This document shows positions 1 through 6,578 of a stretch of 13,978 bases of DNA, in pieces. Source of the DNA: Porticoccaceae bacterium. GTDB lineage: Bacteria; Pseudomonadota; Gammaproteobacteria; Pseudomonadales; Porticoccaceae. The notes beneath the pieces were generated by a model. The model saw only the letters and a list, made by a program, of their open reading frames with translations. It had not been told where the DNA came from and searched no databases. How positions within the stretch are numbered: the first letter of the stretch is position 1; each line of letters opens with the position of its first letter. Position numbers and translations under genes: made by a program. The stretch lies in the NCBI GenBank assembly GCA_023229065.1, contig JALNZZ010000046.1:1-13978 (forward strand). Direction: 5' to 3'.

Positions 1-1172
1 GCAACGTTGGATTGCTGATGACCACGCCGGCGGTGCTCGACAGGGATGGGCGGGAAATCCCCGAAGGTATACTCGATGCGGCTATCACCAGCCTGGCGGC
101 GCTGCACGATCTGCGTGGCGATTCCGCGTCGGACTCTGGCCAGAAGGTGCGCAACTCTCGCCGCGGCAGTGTCTATATCGTCAAGCCCAAAATGCACGGC
201 CCCGACGAAGTGGCGTTTAGCTGCGCACTGTTCGCCCGTGTTGAAACTCTGCTGGGGCTGCCGGTCAACACGCTGAAGATCGGCATTATGGACGAAGAGC
301 GGCGCACCAGTGCCAACTTGCTGGAGTGCATCCGCATCGCCCGCGAGCGGGTAGTGTTCATCAATACCGGCTTTCTGGATCGCACTGGTGACGAGATCCA
401 CACCAGCATGGAAGCCGGCCCTTTTGCGCCCAAGAATGAGCTGAAGCACCTTCCCTGGATCAGTGCCTACGAAAACGCCAACGTCGCGGTGGGGCTGGCA
501 TGCGGCTTTCGGGGGCAGGCGCAGATCGGCAAGGGCATGTGGGCCATGCCCGACAATATGGCAGCGATGATGGAGGCCAAGATCGGCCATCCCCGCGCCG
601 GGGCCAATACTGCCTGGGTGCCGTCGCCGACGGCCGCAACACTGCACGCCATTCACTACCATGCCGTCGATGTGGGAGCGGTACAGGCGCCGCTGGCGGC
701 GGTGCTCAAGCGCGACCTCGACGCCATGCTGACCATTCCCCTGCTGGGAGATAGATCGCTGACCGCCGAGGAGATTCGCCGTGAGCTGGATAACAATATC
801 CAGGGTATTCTCGGTTATGTGGTGCGCTGGGTGGACCAGGGCATCGGCTGCTCCAAGGTACCGGATATCGACAATGTCCCCTTGATGGAAGACCGCGCCA
901 CTCTGCGTATTTCCAGCCAGCACCTGGCCAACTGGTTGCATCATGGTATCTGCACCCAAGAGCAAGTGATGGACAGTTTGCTGCGCATGGCCGCAGTGGT
1001 TGATGCACAGAATGCCGGTGACCCTCTCTACCGTGCCATGGCGCCGGATCCAGACAGCAGTCTGGCCTTTGCCGCCGCCCGCGACTTGATCTTCAAGGGC
1101 CGCGAGCAGCCCAGTGGCTATACCGAGCCGTTGCTGCATGCATACCGGCAGCGCATCAAGCGTCAGGCATAA
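1..1172 (+). CDS. glcB: Malate synthase G, C-terminal half (5' end outside window)
   Basis: Condenses glyoxylate with acetyl-CoA to give malate, in the cytoplasm, in the glyoxylate and glycolate pathways. The frame is open to the left edge (Asn-Val-Gly precede Leu-Leu-Met-Thr), so the gene starts upstream; the 389 or so residues seen are a little over half of the usual ~725. Malate synthase G hallmarks are visible: HTSMEAGP, GFRGQAQIGKGMWAMPDNM, and the block GCSKVPD followed by LMEDRATLRISSQH, which holds the catalytic aspartate (Asp631 of E. coli by family knowledge) and the nearby conserved Cys617. The C-terminus (NGYTEPLLHA-type ending, here SGYTEPLLHA) is intact and ends with TAA at 1170-1172. 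It converges on the GNAT gene, with a strong hairpin 22 nt after the stop. Identification is very secure; only the N-terminal TIM-barrel part is missing from view. Confidence 0.97.
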   Translation, partial: NVGLLMTTPAVLDRDGREIPEGILDAAITSLAALHDLRGDSASDSGQKVRNSRRGSVYIVKPKMHGPDEVAFSCALFARVETLLGLPVNTLKIGIMDEERRTSANLLECIRIARERVVFINTGFLDRTGDEIHTSMEAGPFAPKNELKHLPWISAYENANVAVGLACGFRGQAQIGKGMWAMPDNMAAMMEAKIGHPRAGANTAWVPSPTAATLHAIHYHAVDVGAVQAPLAAVLKRDLDAMLTIPLLGDRSLTAEEIRRELDNNIQGILGYVVRWVDQGIGCSKVPDIDNVPLMEDRATLRISSQHLANWLHHGICTQEQVMDSLLRMAAVVDAQNAGDPLYRAMAPDPDSSLAFAAARDLIFKGREQPSGYTEPLLHAYRQRIKRQA

Positions 1173-1194
1173 TAGAGGCTGAAGGCGCGAAACT

Positions 1195-1232
1195 GACGAT
1201 TAGCTGGTGTTGGTTATTGCCAGCTAATCGTC
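1195..1232. terminator. Perfect 13-bp inverted repeat between convergent glcB and GNAT genes
   Basis: GACGATTAGCTGG (1195-1207) is exactly repeated in inverse as CCAGCTAATCGTC (1220-1232), around a 12-nt spacer. It sits 22 nt after the glcB stop, and its right arm contains the GNAT stop codon (TAG on the minus strand, 1224-1226). There is no T-run on either side, so it is not a canonical intrinsic terminator. A shared 3'-end hairpin that blocks exonucleases or assists Rho-dependent termination for both transcripts is the simplest reading. Confidence 0.5.
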
Positions 1233-1754
1233 GGTCTGAGCGCTGTCGAGTTCTGTCCGCGGGCGCAGTTCAGTGTCGGTGGCGGGCAGCGATGCGCGGT
1301 GTTGTTCACGATGACTTAAGTGGAGACGCATGGCGCGGTGAGGAATGCCCACATCGTCAAATTCCTCACTACAAACAACAAAGCCAAATTTTTCATAAAA
1401 GGGCAGAGCATGGGTCTGGGCGTCCAGCACCAGGGTATCGATTCCGGCTTCGTTGGCGTGTTTGATGATCGCCCGTAGCAGGCTTGCTCCCACCCCGGCG
1501 CCGCGGTAGTCGCTGAGTACGGCCATGCGACCGACACGGTTGCCTACCAGCCGTGCGGTGCCCATCGGCACGGCTTGGGTGTTTAACGCGAGCCAATGCA
1601 AGGCAGCGGGATCATCGCTGTCGATTTCTGCCTCCAGAGGCACTCCTTGTTCGATGACGAAAACCTGGTGGCGGATCGCCGTGAGCGCACTGTGGCTGCG
1701 GCACCAGCTTGTCTGCTCGACGCGGATCGGGGAAAACTCAAGGAGGTCACTCAT
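1224..1754 (-). CDS. GNAT-family N-acetyltransferase (YjcF/ElaA-like)
   Basis: A 176-residue cytoplasmic acetyltransferase using acetyl-CoA; the substrate cannot be told from sequence. The N-terminal half has the IRHQVFVIEQGVPLEAEID pattern typical of YjcF/ElaA-type GNATs. GTARLV and GRMAVLSDYRGAGVG follow, where RGAGVG (residues 84-89) is the acetyl-CoA pyrophosphate loop. The C-terminal half has LDAQTHALPFYEKFGF and the family ending GIPHRAM. The start is ATG at 1752-1754 (MSDLLEF): homology begins just after it, and upstream codons in the same open frame run antisense through ggt with no family resemblance. The ribosome binding site is weak (a GGA about 8 nt upstream). The gene is divergent from ggt and convergent with glcB. 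Family assignment is secure, function open. Confidence 0.9.
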   Translation of the reverse strand: MSDLLEFSPIRVEQTSWCRSHSALTAIRHQVFVIEQGVPLEAEIDSDDPAALHWLALNTQAVPMGTARLVGNRVGRMAVLSDYRGAGVGASLLRAIIKHANEAGIDTLVLDAQTHALPFYEKFGFVVCSEEFDDVGIPHRAMRLHLSHREQHRASLPATDTELRPRTELDSAQTDD

Positions 1755-1806
1755 AGGGCGTCCAATCTTTAGTGTCTCTGCCGGGCCTCGGAATAATGTT
1801 CCTGCC

Positions 1807-1815
1807 GTTATACCA
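1807..1815 (-). promoter_or_regulatory. Extended -10 promoter element for the GNAT gene
   Basis: Read on the minus strand, 1815-1807 is TGG followed by TATAAC: a five-of-six match to TATAAT preceded by TGn. The -35 region, 16-18 nt upstream, is poor, as is common for extended -10 promoters. Transcription would start near 1800, giving a leader of about 46 nt before the GNAT start at 1754. The call rests on consensus matching only. Confidence 0.4.
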
Positions 1816-1826
1816 TGTCGCCCAGT

Positions 1827-1844
1827 GGCGAAACAGTTTTCGCC
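1827..1844. repeat. 7-bp inverted repeat in the GNAT/ggt divergent region (possible operator or leader hairpin)
   Basis: GGCGAAA (1827-1833) and TTTCGCC (1838-1844) form a perfect inverted repeat with a 4-nt spacer. It overlaps where the -35 of the GNAT promoter would fall and lies 13 nt before the GAGGAG ribosome binding site of the ggt leader. It could bind a dimeric regulator of both genes or form a short hairpin in the ggt mRNA. No regulator gene is adjacent. Confidence 0.35.
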
Positions 1845-1857
1845 GACAAGCTGTGTT

Positions 1858-1863
1858 GAGGAG
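1858..1863 (+). promoter_or_regulatory. Ribosome binding site GAGGAG placed for ATG 1870 rather than the ggt ATG
   Basis: GAGGAG is a strong Shine-Dalgarno sequence. It is 6 nt from the ATG at 1870, which is ideal, but 20 nt from the ggt start at 1884, too far for direct initiation. The ATG at 1870 opens a five-codon frame that ends across the ggt start, so the site probably serves ggt through translational coupling. Confidence 0.65.
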
Positions 1864-1890
1864 CGTGTTATGAGAACCGTGTTATGAGAA
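1864..1890 (+). repeat. 14-bp-period tandem duplication over the ggt start
   Basis: CGTGTTATGAGAA occurs at 1864-1876 and again at 1878-1890, separated by one C. Each copy carries an ATGAGA. Removing one 14-bp unit would place the GAGGAG site directly before the ggt ATG at normal spacing, so the arrangement looks like a tandem duplication of the start region. Confidence 0.85.
1870..1887 (+). CDS. Five-codon leader peptide overlapping the ggt start
   Basis: ATG at 1870 encodes Met-Arg-Thr-Val-Leu and stops with TGA at 1885-1887, overlapping the ggt ATG (1884-1886) as ATGA. It has the best ribosome binding site in the region, GAGGAG at 6-nt spacing. Its likely role is to deliver ribosomes to ggt by termination-reinitiation. 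The peptide itself shows no regulatory codon run such as an attenuator would have. It was probably created by the 14-bp tandem duplication. That it is translated is inferred from sequence alone. Confidence 0.45.
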   Translation: MRTVL

Positions 1891-3605
1891 GAGTTGTGTT
1901 CACTGCCCTGTTGGGTTTTGTCCTGTCGCTGAGTGTATTCGCCGACGAGGTGGCGTTTATCCAGTATCAGGACCGCTTTCACCCCGTGCTGGGCCAGGGT
2001 GGCATGGTGGTGTCTCAAGAGGCCTTGGCCAGCAGGGTAGGGGCGGACATTCTCGCCGCTGGCGGTAATGCGGTGGATGCGGCGGTGGCCACTGGCTTTG
2101 CTTTGGCGGTTACGCTGCCGCAAGCCGGCAACCTGGGCGGCGGTGGCTTTATGCTGGTGCACCTGGCGGAAACCGGTAAGACCATTGCCATCGACTATCG
2201 TGAAATGGCACCGGCGCGAGCCCATCGCGATATGTTTCTCGACAACGATGGCAACGTCGATGCGCAGCAGGCCCGCTTTAGTGCCCTGTCGACGGGAGTG
2301 CCCGGCACCGTTGCCGGCCTGATCCACGCCCAGCAACACTACGGCTCTCTGCCGCTCAAGCGCGTCTTGGCGCCAGCCATAACACTGGCAGAAAAGGGTT
2401 TTAGCGTCGGTTATCCGCTGAGCTATTCGCTGCAGCGTGCGCAGCCGCGGCTGTCGCAGCAGAGTGCAGCGCGCGCTTATTTTCTCACTGACGAGGGTTC
2501 GGCATTGCCGCCGGGACACCGCTGGGTACAAAAGGATTTGGCTGCCACCTTGAAGCGCATAGCCCGCCACGGTGCGGATGACTTCTACCGCGGTCGCACT
2601 GCCGACTTGATCGTGGCCGAAATGGAGCGCAGCGGTGGTCTGATCAGCCACGACGACCTGGCGAATTACCAGGTGGTAGAGCGCGAGCCGGTAGTGGGTA
2701 GCTATCGGGGGCTGGAGGTCATCTCCATGCCGCCGCCATCGTCCGGCGGTATTCACCTGGTGCAGATGCTCAATATACTGGAGGGCTGGGATCTGGCCGC
2801 CGAAGGGCACAATAGCGCGGGTTACCTGCACCGCCTGATTGAGGCCATGCGCCGCGCCTACGCCGACCGCAGCAAGTACCTCGGCGATCCGGATTTTGTC
2901 CAGGTGCCGGTTGCCGAGCTGATAGACAAGGCTTATGCCGAGCGCTTGCGAGACGGTATCGACCTTGAGCGTGCCACGCCGTCCAGTGAGGTGGCGCCGG
3001 CGCTGAAGCCGATTGCCGAAAGTCCTCAAACCACCCACTACTCGGTATGGGACGAGGCTGGCAATGTGGTAACCAACACCTATACGCTGAACTTTTCCTA
3101 CGGCAACGGCATTGCCGTGAGCGGTGCGGGGTTCTTGCTCAACAATGAGATGGATGACTTTTCCTCCAAACCGGGTGCCCCCAACGCTTTTGGTCTATTG
3201 GGCGACGAGGCCAATGCTATCGAGCCGGGCAAGCGGCCACTGTCGTCGATGACGCCCACACTGGTGTTGCGCGACGGCGTGCCGGTGCTGGTTACCGGAG
3301 GGCCCGGAGGCAGCCGCATTATTACCTCGGTATTGCAGGTAATCCTCAATCATGTGGATTTCGGCATGAATGTGGCAGAGGCCACGGCCGCCCCCCGTAT
3401 TCACCACCAATGGTTCCCTGATGCAGTGGATGTGGAGCCAGGTATCAGTCCCGATACCATCAACCTGCTGCGGGCGAAGGGCCATGACACCAGAATTTCT
3501 GGCTGGGCCATTGGCCGTACCCAATCCATTACCCGACAGCAAGGGTTGTTTCAGGGGATGACGGACTACCGCTGGCCGGGTGGCAGTGCCGAGCCTGCCA
3601 GGTAA
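1884..3605 (+). CDS. ggt: Gamma-glutamyltransferase (glutathione hydrolase), periplasmic
   Basis: Cleaves glutathione and other gamma-glutamyl compounds, or transfers the glutamyl group to amino acids or peptides. It is made as a 573-residue precursor with a signal peptide (RR then a hydrophobic stretch, predicted cleavage after VFA near residue 20), so it acts in the periplasm. The precursor cuts itself into large and small subunits; the small one begins at the nucleophile, here Thr383 in TTHYSV. Other family blocks are GGNAVDAAVATGFALAVT, GNLGGGGFML, STGVPGTVAGL, PPPSSGGIHL, LLNNEMDDFS, KRPLSSMTPT and GPGGSRIITSVLQ. Length matches E. coli Ggt (~580). A TGA at 1857 in the same frame, with no start codon between, leaves ATG 1884 as the only early start. 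No good ribosome binding site directly precedes it; translation is probably coupled to the leader peptide at 1870. It is divergent from the GNAT gene. Confidence 0.96.
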   Translation: MRRVVFTALLGFVLSLSVFADEVAFIQYQDRFHPVLGQGGMVVSQEALASRVGADILAAGGNAVDAAVATGFALAVTLPQAGNLGGGGFMLVHLAETGKTIAIDYREMAPARAHRDMFLDNDGNVDAQQARFSALSTGVPGTVAGLIHAQQHYGSLPLKRVLAPAITLAEKGFSVGYPLSYSLQRAQPRLSQQSAARAYFLTDEGSALPPGHRWVQKDLAATLKRIARHGADDFYRGRTADLIVAEMERSGGLISHDDLANYQVVEREPVVGSYRGLEVISMPPPSSGGIHLVQMLNILEGWDLAAEGHNSAGYLHRLIEAMRRAYADRSKYLGDPDFVQVPVAELIDKAYAERLRDGIDLERATPSSEVAPALKPIAESPQTTHYSVWDEAGNVVTNTYTLNFSYGNGIAVSGAGFLLNNEMDDFSSKPGAPNAFGLLGDEANAIEPGKRPLSSMTPTLVLRDGVPVLVTGGPGGSRIITSVLQVILNHVDFGMNVAEATAAPRIHHQWFPDAVDVEPGISPDTINLLRAKGHDTRISGWAIGRTQSITRQQGLFQGMTDYRWPGGSAEPAR

Positions 3606-3717
3606 TTCAGGCTGGGCAGACGCCTGACTGGCAGAGACTAATAGCATCCAGGGCCCCGCTGAAATATTGCTATCCAGCGCTATTTAAAGCCGATTCGTCT
3701 ACTCCGGGTGGGCTTTG

Positions 3718-3726
3718 TGGTAAATT
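3718..3726 (+). promoter_or_regulatory. Candidate extended -10 promoter for prfC
   Basis: TGG followed by TAAATT (3718-3726) resembles an extended -10 element. A poor -35 (TCTACT, 3698-3703) lies 17 nt upstream. It would give a leader of about 105 nt that contains the CCGGCC/GGCCGG hairpin. In the 234-nt gap after ggt I see no clear intrinsic terminator; short inverted repeats there (for example AATAGC at 3640 and GCTATT at 3679) are weak. Confidence 0.25.
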
Positions 3727-3795
3727 TGCGGCCCTGTTTGCTGCCGGGTCGGTGACATCATCTGCTCCGGCCCGCTCCCTACCAGAAAAAGGTTG

Positions 3796-3813
3796 CCGGC
3801 CTAGCGTGGCCGG
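3796..3813 (+). repeat. CCGGCC/GGCCGG hairpin in the prfC leader
   Basis: CCGGCC (3796-3801) and GGCCGG (3808-3813) form a perfect six-base, all-GC stem with a 6-nt loop. It ends 26 nt before the prfC ATG and 18 nt before its GAGG ribosome binding site, so it should not block initiation itself. No T-run follows, so it is not a terminator. An mRNA-stability or regulatory hairpin is possible. Confidence 0.5.
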
Positions 3814-3839
3814 AATCGCGTTATTGAAATCGAGGTTGC

Positions 3840-5417
3840 ATGTCCCATTTTGCCCGTGAAGTCGCCAAGCGCCGCACCTTTGCGATTATTAGTCACCCCG
3901 ATGCGGGAAAGACCACTATCACCGAAAAACTGCTGCTGTTTGGGCAGTTGATCCAGGTGGCGGGGACAGTGAAGGGTAAAAAGAGCGATCGCCACGCGAC
4001 ATCGGACTGGATGGCGATGGAGAAGGAGCGCGGTATCTCCGTCACCTCGTCGGTAATGCAGTTTCCTTACAGTGATCGCGTTATCAACCTGCTCGATACC
4101 CCTGGACACGAAGACTTCTCCGAAGATACCTATCGAACCCTGACTGCAGTGGACTCGGTGCTGATGGTGATCGATGGCGGTAAGGGGGTGGAGGAGCGCA
4201 CCATCAAACTGATGGATGTTTGTCGACTGCGGGATACGCCGATCCTCAGCTTTATCAACAAGATGGATCGGGATATTCGCGACCCTATCGAAGTGTTCGA
4301 CGAGATCGAATCTGTCCTGCAGATCGTCGCTGCGCCGATCAACTGGCCGCTGGGCATGGGCAAGCAGTTCAAGGGGATCTACAACCTCTATACCGACACC
4401 ATCCACGTTTTCCAGCCCGGCAAGGGACACACAATCCCCGAGGATATCCGCATCCAGGGCCTGGACAGCGACGAGGCCAGAGAGCTGCTGGGATATGATT
4501 ACCAGGAAACCTGTGACCAGATTGAGCTGGTGCGGGGGGCAACTTACGAGTTTGATCTGGAAGCTTATCTGCGCGGGGAAATGACCCCGGTATTTTTTGG
4601 GACCGCGCTGGGGAATTTTGGCGTGCGGGAAATGCTGGACCACTTTGTGGAGTGGGCTCCGGGGCCCGGTGATCGCGCTACGGAGAATCGCATCGTCCAG
4701 GCCAATGAAGAAAAGTTCAGCGGTTTTGTGTTCAAAATCCAGGCCAATATGGACCCCAAGCACCGCGACCGCATCGCCTATCTGCGCATTTGCTCAGGCA
4801 CTTACACGCGGGGCATGAAAATGCGCCATGTGCGGATTGGCAAGGATGTGCGCATCGCCGATGCGGTGACCTTTCTGGCCGGTGAGCGCGAGCATGTGGA
4901 CGAAGCGATGGCCGGTGACATCATTGGGCTCCACAACCACGGCACTATCCAGATCGGCGATACTTTTACCGAGGGTGAAGAGCTCAAGTTTACCGGGGTG
5001 CCTCATTTTGCCCCAGAGCTCTTCCGCCGCATTCGTATGCGAGACCCGCTCAAGGCCAAGCAGCTAAACAGGGGTTTGCAGCAGCTGTCGGAAGAGGGTT
5101 CCACCCAGGTGTTTTTCCCGATCAACAGCAACGAAGTGATAGTGGGTGCGGTGGGACAGTTGCAGTTTGAGGTGGTGGCTTATCGCCTCAAGGATGAATA
5201 CGGTGTGGATGCTCTCTACGAAGCGGTGAATGTACATACCGCGCGCTGGGTAGAAGGCCCACACAAGGAAGTGCAGAAGCTGAAGGACAGGGCTGGAGAC
5301 AACCTGGCCATCGACGGAGGCGGTCATCTCACCTACCTGGCCCCGACCCGGGTCAATCTCAGCCTCACCGAAGAGCGGTATCCCGAGTTGCAGTTCCTGG
5401 CCACCCGCGAGCATTGA
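3840..5417 (+). CDS. prfC: Peptide chain release factor 3 (RF3)
   Basis: A translational GTPase that removes RF1 or RF2 from the ribosome after peptide release; cytoplasmic. The 525 residues match the usual ~529. The G domain shows the P-loop HPDAGKTT (19-26), switch I region SDWMAMEKERGISVTSS (55-71), DTPGHEDF (86-93) with the switch II histidine at 90, and NKMD (140-143). Domains II and III follow, including the segment FSGFVFKIQANMDPKHRDRIA. The distinction from EF-G is clear from the short length, the RF3-specific KKSDRHATSDWM, and the absence of EF-G domains IV and V. The start is ATG 3840 with GAGG at 3832-3835, a short 4-nt spacing. The next gene begins 13 nt after the stop, suggesting one transcript with the acyltransferase. 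Confidence 0.97.
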   Translation: MSHFAREVAKRRTFAIISHPDAGKTTITEKLLLFGQLIQVAGTVKGKKSDRHATSDWMAMEKERGISVTSSVMQFPYSDRVINLLDTPGHEDFSEDTYRTLTAVDSVLMVIDGGKGVEERTIKLMDVCRLRDTPILSFINKMDRDIRDPIEVFDEIESVLQIVAAPINWPLGMGKQFKGIYNLYTDTIHVFQPGKGHTIPEDIRIQGLDSDEARELLGYDYQETCDQIELVRGATYEFDLEAYLRGEMTPVFFGTALGNFGVREMLDHFVEWAPGPGDRATENRIVQANEEKFSGFVFKIQANMDPKHRDRIAYLRICSGTYTRGMKMRHVRIGKDVRIADAVTFLAGEREHVDEAMAGDIIGLHNHGTIQIGDTFTEGEELKFTGVPHFAPELFRRIRMRDPLKAKQLNRGLQQLSEEGSTQVFFPINSNEVIVGAVGQLQFEVVAYRLKDEYGVDALYEAVNVHTARWVEGPHKEVQKLKDRAGDNLAIDGGGHLTYLAPTRVNLSLTEERYPELQFLATREH

Positions 5418-5430
5418 TAGCGAGGCGGGC

Positions 5431-6018
5431 GTGATCGCTGATTTTTCGATACCGGCCCATCATCGCGCCTATCGTCCAGCCAGCGTACGCAAGTTCAGTC
5501 GATGGCTGCTCGCCCGTCGCGGCTGGCGCATCGAAGGGGATCTCCCTGCAGCCGAGAAGATGATTCTGGCGGTAGGCCCGCATACGTCCAATTGGGATTT
5601 CCTTGTCGCCGTAACTGCCATGCTGGCCCTGGATATGCGTATTTACTGGCTGGGCAAGCACAGCCTGTTCCGTCGGCCACTCAGCGGATTGCTGATTCGC
5701 CTCGGCGGTATCGCAGTGGATCGCAGCAATACCACGGGCGTGGCCGAGCAGATCGGCCAGCGCTTGCGGAACGCCGATGAGATGCTGATTGCCATCACTC
5801 CTGAAGGAACCCGCCGAAAAGTTGCCCAGCTCAAGACCGGGTTTTCGCGCATTGCCCGGGCGGGAGGTTGCCAGGTGCTGCCGGTCACCCTGGATTTTTC
5901 CCGCCGGGAAATCCGTCTCCACGAGCCGTTCGCACCGGGGAAAGATCCAGAGGCAGATGCCGCGCGGGTCCGCACGGTATTCGCAACCGCCACACCGCGA
6001 CATCCCGACAATTTTTGA
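5431..6018 (+). CDS. Lysophospholipid acyltransferase family (PlsC-like) protein
   Basis: A 195-residue member of the glycerophosphate acyltransferase fold, which transfers an acyl chain from acyl-CoA or acyl-ACP to a lysolipid, normally at the inner membrane surface. The catalytic HX4D motif is present as H51-TSNW-D56. Block III is GGIAVDRS (92-99) and block II/IV is PEGTRRK (124-130). It is shorter than PlsC (~245) and lacks a clear N-terminal membrane helix, like the small HTSNWD-type acyltransferases of proteobacteria. Those are often annotated as 1-acyl-sn-glycerol-3-phosphate acyltransferase, but the true acceptor is not known from sequence. The start is GTG 5431 with GAGG at 5422-5425 (5-nt spacing), 13 nt after the prfC stop; no ATG fits better. 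It is probably cotranscribed with prfC, with no obvious functional link. Confidence 0.88.
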   Translation: MIADFSIPAHHRAYRPASVRKFSRWLLARRGWRIEGDLPAAEKMILAVGPHTSNWDFLVAVTAMLALDMRIYWLGKHSLFRRPLSGLLIRLGGIAVDRSNTTGVAEQIGQRLRNADEMLIAITPEGTRRKVAQLKTGFSRIARAGGCQVLPVTLDFSRREIRLHEPFAPGKDPEADAARVRTVFATATPRHPDNF

Positions 6019-6118
6019 CACTGGACGCTTCAGTTGCTGCGGGTTGGTTAAGGGCCACGGCAGCGCCTCGAAAAATTGCCTACACTTTCCTTGAAGTCTG
6101 AGTCAGGGAGAGCAGCGA

Positions 6119-6571
6119 ATGCATACCCCCAGGATGACCCATGTGGCTCTCCATGTGCGCGATCTCAATGCCTGCGTGGCCTTCTACCGGGACTATTGCG
6201 GTATGGAGGTAATCCACCGCCGCGAGGCGGGGGCCAAGTCGATTGTGTGGATGGCGGAACCGGGGCGCGAGCGTGATTTTATTTTCGTTCTCATGAACCA
6301 GGGCCGTGATTTGGAGCTGCCGGGTGATGACTACCGCCATTTTGGCTTTGCGGTGGCCAGTCGAGAAGAGGTTGATGGAGTTGCCTGCCGGGCCGAGGCC
6401 GGCGGTTGCCTTGTGTGGGAACCCAGAGATGAACCCTGGCCGGTCGGTTACTACTGCGGCTTGCGGGACCCGAACGGCAACTTTGTTGAGTTCAGCTACG
6501 GTCAGCCGCTGGGTCCAGGTGCCAGAGACCAGGATGCGGCTGAGCTGGGAAAGCTAAAAATCAACTATTAA
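6119..6571 (+). CDS. VOC-superfamily (glyoxalase/dioxygenase-fold) metalloprotein
   Basis: A 150-residue cytoplasmic protein with two beta-alpha-beta-beta-beta modules of the vicinal oxygen chelate fold. The first module starts with THVALHVRDLNACVAFYRDYCGM. The second contains RHFGFAV and ends with LRDPNGNFVEFSYG. Probable metal ligands are His8, His74 and Glu124, the standard VOC positions. The domain resembles lactoylglutathione lyase (GloA), but sequence alone does not prove methylglyoxal detoxification; related proteins are isomerases, dioxygenases or fosfomycin-type transferases. The start is ATG 6119, with AGGGAG at 6105-6110 (8-nt spacing); the in-frame Met6 is a less likely alternative. 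It stops 7 nt before the stop of the convergent SPOR gene. I see no strong promoter in the 100-nt gap upstream. Confidence 0.88.
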   Translation: MHTPRMTHVALHVRDLNACVAFYRDYCGMEVIHRREAGAKSIVWMAEPGRERDFIFVLMNQGRDLELPGDDYRHFGFAVASREEVDGVACRAEAGGCLVWEPRDEPWPVGYYCGLRDPNGNFVEFSYGQPLGPGARDQDAAELGKLKINY

Positions 6572-6578
6572 CAAATGC

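Noticed and set aside
1755..3038. The GNAT frame stays open for 428 more codons upstream, antisense to ggt, as if it were a 604-residue fusion
   Set aside because: The extra residues have no family resemblance, the GNAT homology begins at the internal ATG 1754, and ggt on the opposite strand is unmistakable. Long antisense frames are common opposite GC-rich genes.
3640..3684. AATAGC/GCTATT inverted repeat after ggt as a terminator
   Set aside because: Only six pairs, a loop of over 30 nt, AT-rich, and followed by just three T; too weak to call.
3801..4763. A 320-codon minus-strand open frame across prfC
   Set aside because: It is antisense to the well-conserved GTPase domain of RF3, with composition (many His, Gln and Leu) expected of a shadow frame and no recognisable domain.
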